A stretch of 10,408 bases of DNA from Ruminococcus sp. (GTDB lineage: Bacteria; Bacillota; Clostridia; Oscillospirales; Ruminococcaceae): the NCBI GenBank assembly GCA_024697705.1, contig JAILFF010000234.1, positions 1 to 10,408 of the forward strand. The letters are read 5' to 3'. Under the pieces are notes generated by a model. That model worked only from the letters and a program-made list of their open reading frames with translations. It was not told where the DNA came from and did no database searches. The position numbers and the translations under genes are program-made. Shown here piece by piece: positions 6,626 through 10,408 of this stretch. Numbering within the stretch: the stretch's first letter is position 1; each line of letters starts with the position of its first letter.

Positions 6626-7920
6626 CTGAACTTTTCGTCGATGCCGAGATGCTTGAAGCCGATATTTGCACCTATCAGGAACAATCCGACAGGTCCCATC
6701 AGCACGGGAGATTTTATCACCCGCTTAAAAATTCGCTTAAAGCTGTAAGCGTCCTTCCACACCTGCCGATAGACGACGTGCAGCCGTTCGGCGCTGATAT
6801 TCTTCGGCTTGAACACGACATGGTGCTGATCGTAGAGGTTCCAGCGGCGCGAGGTTATCCTGCCTTCGCGTTCGTATTCGGCAAAAAGAGCCGTCCCGGG
6901 GTAGGGGGTAAGCACTGAAAAACGGCAGAGGTCGAGTCCAAGCTTTTCCACTCGGTCGGGCAGGGCAAGCAGTTCTTCTTCGGTATCGCTGTCAAATCCG
7001 AGAACAAAGCAGCCGTTTACTGCTATCCCGTGGCTGTGGATATTCTTTATTATCGTGCGGTAGCGTTCGGCGTTGCTGAAACGCTTTGCCACGCCTTTCA
7101 GCGAACGGGAATTGAGCGACTCAAACCCGATAAGCACGCCGCGGCAGCCGCATTTGTAGGCTAAGTGCATAAGCTCGTGATCGTTCCCGAAATCAGCCGT
7201 TGCGTTGCAGACCCATAGTATCTTCAGCGGCTTTAACTCTTTCATCAGCCTTATCGCGTAGGCGCGGTCGGCAAAGAAATTCGGGTCGAAGAAGATAAGG
7301 AACTTTGTTTTGAGCGACCTTATCTCGTCGATAACGGCGGCGATCGGGCGCGGGTCGCTGCGCCACATCATCGCCATAGAGCAGTATTTGCAGCGGTTTA
7401 TGCAGCCGCGGTTAGCGATGACCGCGGGAACGCGCAGCTTGTGCCGCTGAGTGATGCGGCTTCTGTCGGGTACGGTCATATCGGCGGCGCAGACATTTGT
7501 TTCACGGTAAAATGGCTTCGGACAGCCAGCGGCAAAATCCTTGAAAAACGAGGGAACGGCGCGTTCGGCGGGACCTGCGATAACGGTGTCACAGTATTTG
7601 GCGACTTCGTCGGGAAGGGCGGTGGCATGGTATCCGCCGATCACGGTATAAGCGCCGCGTTTGCGTAAGGCGCGGCTGTGTTTGTAAGCCGAAAGCACCG
7701 ACGAGGTATCCGATGAGATCATCACGAGGTCGTAGCGGTCACGATCGTAATCGAGCTTTTGGGAATACTCGTCCACGACGTCGATCTTTTTGAACATACC
7801 CGGCGGTATCAGCGAGCATATCACGGCGAGCGTCAGGGAAGAATAGGAGATCAAATTGGAGAATTTGCCGCGCAAAGAAGCTTCCTTGCCGTTCCACGCC
7901 TGTATCAGCAGAAGTTTCAT
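6622..7920 (-). CDS. B12-type radical SAM protein (rSAM-A)
   Basis: 432 residues, ATG at 7920. The N-terminal region (about 1-140) has the cobalamin-binding-like pattern YSSLTLAVICSLIP (26-39), IDVVDEY (46-52) and TVIGGYHATALPDEV (92-106), again with no DxHxxG. The radical SAM core has CINRCKYC with C173, C177 and C180, then FFDPNFFADRAYAIRLM (210-226), GVLIGFESLN (261-270) and FVLGFDSDTEEE. The C-terminal part has VLTPYPGTALFAEYEREGRITSRRWNLYD, closely matching rSAM-B. It is the most upstream large gene of the operon. Its own Shine-Dalgarno is weak (AAGGCGG about 8 bases before), and a possible 14-codon ORF ends in an ATGA overlap with its start, so translation may be coupled. Predicted cobalamin- and SAM-dependent radical chemistry; substrate unknown. 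Confidence 0.9.
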   Translation of the reverse strand: MKLLLIQAWNGKEASLRGKFSNLISYSSLTLAVICSLIPPGMFKKIDVVDEYSQKLDYDRDRYDLVMISSDTSSVLSAYKHSRALRKRGAYTVIGGYHATALPDEVAKYCDTVIAGPAERAVPSFFKDFAAGCPKPFYRETNVCAADMTVPDRSRITQRHKLRVPAVIANRGCINRCKYCSMAMMWRSDPRPIAAVIDEIRSLKTKFLIFFDPNFFADRAYAIRLMKELKPLKILWVCNATADFGNDHELMHLAYKCGCRGVLIGFESLNSRSLKGVAKRFSNAERYRTIIKNIHSHGIAVNGCFVLGFDSDTEEELLALPDRVEKLGLDLCRFSVLTPYPGTALFAEYEREGRITSRRWNLYDQHHVVFKPKNISAERLHVVYRQVWKDAYSFKRIFKRVIKSPVLMGPVGLFLIGANIGFKHLGIDEKFR

Positions 7921-7961
7921 GACATCGCCGCCTTTCCGAATCCTACAAATTTTTTTATCAT
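7917..7961 (-). CDS. Possible 14-residue peptide upstream of rSAM-A
   Basis: Reads MIKKFVGFGKAAMS from ATG 7961 to TGA 7917-7919, overlapping the rSAM-A start as ATGA. AAAGGA (7975-7970) lies 8 bases before the ATG and is a better ribosome binding site than rSAM-A itself has. It is the first start codon after the predicted transcription start near 7975. It is small, cationic and amphipathic-looking. It could be a leader peptide used only for translational coupling, a precursor peptide for the neighbouring enzymes, or chance. No family is recognised. Confidence 0.42.
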   Translation of the reverse strand: MIKKFVGFGKAAMS

Positions 7962-7981
7962 GTCAAACTTCCTTTTATAGC

Positions 7982-8010
7982 ATTATACCACATCGAAGAC
8001 GGCTTTTCAA
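7982..8010 (-). promoter_or_regulatory. Sigma-A promoter of the radical SAM operon
   Basis: TTGAAA (8010-8005), a 17-base spacer, and TATAAT (7987-7982) preceded by TG at the extended -10 position. Transcription would start near 7975, directly at the ribosome binding site of the 14-codon ORF, so the 5' leader is very short. It lies between the MITE-like element and rSAM-A and shows no resemblance to the ECF-like promoter further upstream. Confidence 0.8.
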
Positions 8011-8052
8011 CCCCTGCGCGGTATCTTTTATCAAAAAAGCACCCGCGGGAAC

Positions 8053-8179
8053 ATTTTTACAGTTGAAAGTGAAAAGTGAACAGTTGATGTATCGCCTTGC
8101 TGCGATGAGACTGCATAGACTTGCTTCGCTCGTCGGCTTGTACTATAACTATTCACTGTTACCTATTAACTGTAAAAAT
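8053..8179. mobile_element. MITE-like element with 33-bp terminal inverted repeats
   Basis: The ends are imperfect inverted repeats of about 33 bases: ATTTTTACAGTT at 8053-8064 mirrors AACTGTAAAAAT at 8168-8179, and similarity continues inward through GTGAACAGTT (8076-8085) against AACTATTCAC (8147-8156). The first 12 bases match perfectly. The interior is short, has no ORF of note and carries small GC-containing direct and inverted words. No target-site duplication is clear. Such AGTGAACAGT-type repeats are frequent between clostridial genes. It probably is a non-autonomous repeat inserted between the sigma-factor module and the operon promoter. Confidence 0.6.
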
Positions 8180-8198
8180 GATTTTTGCGTTGAGAGAT

Positions 8199-8234
8199 AA
8201 CCGCCCCGACGGGATTGCTCTCGTCGGGGCGGTT
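8199..8234 (-). terminator. Hairpin terminator of the sigma/anti-sigma module
   Basis: A perfect 13-bp stem (AACCGCCCCGACG at 8199-8211 with CGTCGGGGCGGTT at 8222-8234) with a 10-base loop, starting 4 bases after the TAA of the DUF4179-type gene. The tract that follows on the minus strand (TTATCTCTC) is only moderately U-rich, but stem strength and position make a terminator likely. Confidence 0.8.
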
Positions 8235-8238
8235 GCGA

Positions 8239-9201
8239 TTATTTGAGATATTCTGTGCCGTCTAACATAACGCCCTTGTATTCGTCAAGGTCGATGAACT
8301 TGCCGAAACACAGTGCCGAGAACTGCTCATCGTCCTCTTCGCCCGAGCCGAAGCCGCTGAAATCGGTTCTTTCTTCAAGTGTGCCGTCGTTTTTGATAAG
8401 TCGGAACGTATCGGGCGAAACATTGATAAGATCGAGCGCGGGGTCTTCGCTTATCAGCTCGAACTGCGAAAGCGTGAGCGTATTGCCGTTCTCCGCGGTG
8501 AGCGTGACGGCATCGACATTCCTGCGGAAATTGACGTTGGCGACAAAATCATATCCAAGCGGGTTGTCAAGGGGGATAAAGTTTTCATCGACCTTGAAGC
8601 TCTTGCCGTTTGCAGCCGCATGGTCTTCGTCGGTGAACAACCCATAGCTGTAAAAGATCATCTCGTAATCGGGAGCGGAGTCGATCTTTTTTAGGTCAAA
8701 TGTGTGATAGTATTTTATGCTGTCGTTTTTTCGCTGACCGATGTGGTCGTTCATACCGCCGCCGCCGCTCGGGAATACGGGTTCGCCCGTGTCGGTGCGT
8801 TTCAGCATGATATCGGGGTGGGTGAGGACAAAGTTTCTGCCATATTCGTCGAGTGCGTCAAGGGTCACGATCGCCATAGCCATATATCCGTCCGAAAGCA
8901 CGGTATCGAGCGTTATCCTGATATGTTCGTTTTCCATGACCCGATTTACCGCGTTGCCGCTTTCCTCGACTTTCGCGGAGTTTTCGAGATACATCTCGAC
9001 GGATTCGCGGTGGATAAGCCGTGTATACGCATACGCGCCCACGGGTATCATGAGCGCTGCCGCAGCGGCGATAGCGACGGCGGTCTTAAATATGCTTTTT
9101 GCGGGCTTTCTGCCTTGCTTTAACGTTTGTTCGCCGTTTGCCGAAATTATATATTTCTCGTCGAGACCGTTCATTGCCCTTAAAATATCATTTCCGTTCA
9201 T
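8239..9201 (-). CDS. DUF4179-type membrane protein, probable anti-sigma factor
   Basis: 320 residues from ATG 9201, which overlaps the sigma factor stop as ATGA (9198-9201) and has AAAGGAG 7 bases upstream (9215-9209). The frame is open 50 codons further up, but that stretch lies over the sigma gene and is not expected to be translated. Layout: cytoplasmic N-terminus of about 35 residues (MNGNDILRAMNGLDEKYI), one membrane segment (about 36-58, IFKTAVAIAAAAALMIPVGAYAY), then a large extracytoplasmic domain (about 60-320). This is the usual shape of DUF4179 proteins encoded next to ECF sigma factors in Firmicutes. They are thought to hold the sigma factor inactive through the short cytoplasmic part until an envelope signal is sensed. 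The signal is unknown. Confidence 0.85.
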   Translation of the reverse strand: MNGNDILRAMNGLDEKYIISANGEQTLKQGRKPAKSIFKTAVAIAAAAALMIPVGAYAYTRLIHRESVEMYLENSAKVEESGNAVNRVMENEHIRITLDTVLSDGYMAMAIVTLDALDEYGRNFVLTHPDIMLKRTDTGEPVFPSGGGGMNDHIGQRKNDSIKYYHTFDLKKIDSAPDYEMIFYSYGLFTDEDHAAANGKSFKVDENFIPLDNPLGYDFVANVNFRRNVDAVTLTAENGNTLTLSQFELISEDPALDLINVSPDTFRLIKNDGTLEERTDFSGFGSGEEDDEQFSALCFGKFIDLDEYKGVMLDGTEYLK

Positions 9202-9764
9202 AGCTTTGCTCCTTTCTCTTCCAGAAACTTCCGCAGACCTTCCCTTGTTCTGTGAAGCGTGGTCTTGACATTGCTTTTTGTTAAGCCCGTTTCCGCCGAT
9301 ATCATGTCGATGCTTTCTCCGTACCAGTACCGCTTGACGAAAATATCGCATTTGTCACGCGGCAGGCTGTCAAGGAATTCGTTTATCAGCGCCGAAATCA
9401 ATTCGTCACTCGGAGAAGTATCGCGGCTTGCGTCGGGGATACATTCCTCCATCTCGCGGGTAAGCTCCACAAGCTGCGCCGTGCGCTTTGCCGCCTGCTG
9501 ACTCTCGATGATATTATAGGCGGTACAGCGGCAGAGCCTCGCCAAATATGAGAAAAGATCGGCGGGCTTCTGCGGCGGAATTGAGTTCCATGCTTTCAGA
9601 TAGGTGTCGTTCACGCACTCCTCCGCGTCGCGCCTGTCGCTCAAAAAGCTCCGTGCAAGCCCCGCGAGCCGCCTGCCGTAGAGCTTCTCCGTCATCTCGA
9701 CCGCCGATTTATCCCGCGAAAGATACAGCCCGACAAGCTCGCGGTCTTTTTCATGTCCGTCCAT
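9198..9764 (-). CDS. ECF-type sigma-70 family RNA polymerase sigma factor
   Basis: 188 residues. ATG 9764 is chosen because AGGAGG (9773-9778) lies 8 bases before it; an upstream in-frame ATG at 9809 lacks such a site. Region sigma-2 (about 22-90) contains DAEECVNDTYLKAWNSIPP, the core-polymerase and -10 binding part. Region sigma-4 (about 122-182) contains LDSLPRDKCDIFVKRYWYGESIDMISAETGLTKSNVKTTLHRTREGLRKFL in several recognisable pieces, including the helix-turn-helix that reads the -35 element. Length fits ECF factors. It would direct RNA polymerase to a small regulon, probably including its own promoter, and be held by the downstream membrane protein. Confidence 0.92.
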   Translation of the reverse strand: MDGHEKDRELVGLYLSRDKSAVEMTEKLYGRRLAGLARSFLSDRRDAEECVNDTYLKAWNSIPPQKPADLFSYLARLCRCTAYNIIESQQAAKRTAQLVELTREMEECIPDASRDTSPSDELISALINEFLDSLPRDKCDIFVKRYWYGESIDMISAETGLTKSNVKTTLHRTREGLRKFLEEKGAKL

Positions 9765-9772
9765 TGCTCCCG

Positions 9773-9778
9773 CCTCCT
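9773..9778 (-). promoter_or_regulatory. Ribosome binding site deciding the sigma factor start
   Basis: AGGAGG on the minus strand, 8 bases before ATG 9764. It favours this start over the in-frame ATG at 9809. Confidence 0.8.
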
Positions 9779-9793
9779 TTCTCTCCTCACTAT

Positions 9794-9824
9794 GATAATC
9801 AGAAAACAAGCCGAAAAGGTTACA
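9794..9824 (-). promoter_or_regulatory. Likely ECF-type autoregulatory promoter
   Basis: TGTAACC (9824-9818) followed by TTTTC resembles the AAC-containing -35 element recognised by ECF sigma factors. After a 16-base spacer comes TGATTATC (9801-9794) as a candidate -10. The position gives a leader of roughly 25-30 bases to ATG 9764. The -35 match is persuasive, the -10 weaker. Confidence 0.55.
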
Positions 9825-9835
9825 CTTAAGAAGGA

Positions 9836-9856
9836 AAATGTGAACGGCTCACATTT
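9836..9856. promoter_or_regulatory. Inverted repeat upstream of the ECF promoter
   Basis: AAATGTGA (9836-9843) and TCACATTT (9849-9856) form perfect 8-bp arms around ACGGC. On the plus strand a T-run follows a few bases later, so it could be a terminator hairpin. On the minus strand it sits 11 bases upstream of the ECF-like -35 element and could be an operator. The sequence does not decide between them. Confidence 0.4.
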
Positions 9857-9873
9857 CACTTTTTTAATATCTG

Positions 9874-9887
9874 TAAATGAGCATTTA
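9874..9887. repeat. 14-bp palindromic motif, right copy
   Basis: Identical in reverse complement to 311-324, with GCGGGCTT again adjacent on the minus strand (9897-9890 region). It lies at the end of the non-coding tail that follows the broken transposase. Confidence 0.45.
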
Positions 9888-9993
9888 TAAGCCCGCAAAT
9901 ACTGCAAAGTGAGGGCAAACCAAAAGTCTTGGGAAAGGGGTTGGCTGCATTAACTATGTTAATGCCGGCAAGCTCGTGTGGGGGAGAACCCTT

Positions 9994-10408
9994 CTGATAT
10001 AGGCTGTTCACAGTATAGCCGTCAAAATTCTTATATGTTCCGGAAACACCGGTTTTATGACTGCCGGAATTATCAAACGGCGAAACATCAATATCTACCG
10101 TGACACAGCCGCTTGCAAGCGGCGATGGCTCATAGTCGCAGGAAAGAAACATATCGACATTGCCGGCGAGAATTTGCTGATCCATCGACGTACCGATACC
10201 ATCAAGCCGATTGCGGAGCGAGGATTCCGACGGAATACCATAAGCAATTCCGAGCGCGATCTTGTAGAATTCCTCGTCTTTGTGAAACTCATTGACGTTC
10301 TCAAAATCCGATTTTCCGAGCGACAGCAGACCGATCATAGTCAGAAGTATATCCCCGTTTTTGATCTGCGGCTGTGAACGCTTTTCGGTTCGCATACGGT
10401 TTGCTTTT
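9994..10408 (-). pseudogene. Truncated IS1380-type transposase, N-terminal part
   Basis: The frame is open to the window edge, so the true start is outside. About 138 residues resemble IS1380 transposases: ILLTMIGLLSLGKSDFENVNEF, then IPSESSLRNRLD, then TVDIDVSPFDNSGSHKTGVSGTYKNFDGY, whose VDIDVSPFDNS carries the first catalytic Asp of the DDE core. Similarity to the family stops after about GYTVNSLYQ. The reading frame continues to a stop at 9856, but the extra 45 codons (KGSPPHELAGIN onward) look like intergenic sequence read by chance, and the later catalytic residues are missing. The gene is therefore a non-functional remnant. The break may mark the edge of an insertion or deletion. Function would have been transposition of its own element. 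Confidence 0.75.

Noticed and set aside
9202..9351. N-terminal extension of the DUF4179-type protein by 50 residues
   Set aside because: It lies over the sigma-4 coding region, whereas ATG 9201 has a strong ribosome site and an ATGA overlap.
9856..9993. C-terminal 45 codons of the transposase frame as genuine protein
   Set aside because: They do not resemble IS1380 transposases and contain the palindromic repeat motif; best read as intergenic sequence after the break.
1..10408. CRISPR array, tRNA or rRNA gene
   Set aside because: No regularly spaced direct repeats, and no tRNA or rRNA signature was seen on either strand by eye.

Overview
The window looks like a moderately GC-rich Clostridia genome, most likely a Ruminococcus-like Oscillospiraceae. 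This rests on AGGAGG-type Shine-Dalgarno sites, an ECF sigma factor paired with a DUF4179-type membrane protein, and structured intergenic repeats. No rRNA or other taxonomic marker is present, so it is an inference. Every gene I can support lies on the minus strand and is therefore read from high to low coordinates.

Right end (about 9836-10408): the N-terminal half of an IS1380-type transposase runs off the window edge and is broken at about 9994. Next comes a self-contained regulatory pair (9764-8239), an ECF sigma factor and a DUF4179-type membrane anti-sigma candidate. They share an ATGA overlap, have an ECF-like promoter upstream and a strong hairpin terminator downstream. A 127-bp MITE-like element with terminal inverted repeats follows (8053-8179).

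Centre (8010-597): a near-consensus sigma-A promoter (TTGAAA, 17 bp, extended-10 TATAAT) drives a compact operon. In order it encodes a possible 14-residue peptide, a B12-type radical SAM protein (rSAM-A), a possible 34-residue peptide, a GNAT-like protein, a GH3-family adenylating/amide synthetase, a second B12-type radical SAM protein (rSAM-B), a third (rSAM-C), and a second GNAT-like protein. Junctions are 4-base overlaps or very short gaps. Three paralogous radical SAM enzymes, an acid-activating amide ligase and two acyltransferase-like proteins suggest a dedicated biosynthetic pathway for a small molecule or modified peptide. I do not recognise the cluster as a described one. The two small ORFs flanking rSAM-A are the most interesting and least certain part.

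Left end (1-596): no convincing gene. It holds a chain of palindromes (127-276) and a long imperfect hairpin of about 125 nt (431-556) just downstream of the last operon gene, which may be a MITE-like element and/or the operon's transcription end. A 14-bp palindromic motif occurs near both ends of the window (311-324 and 9874-9887) in matching but inverted sequence context.
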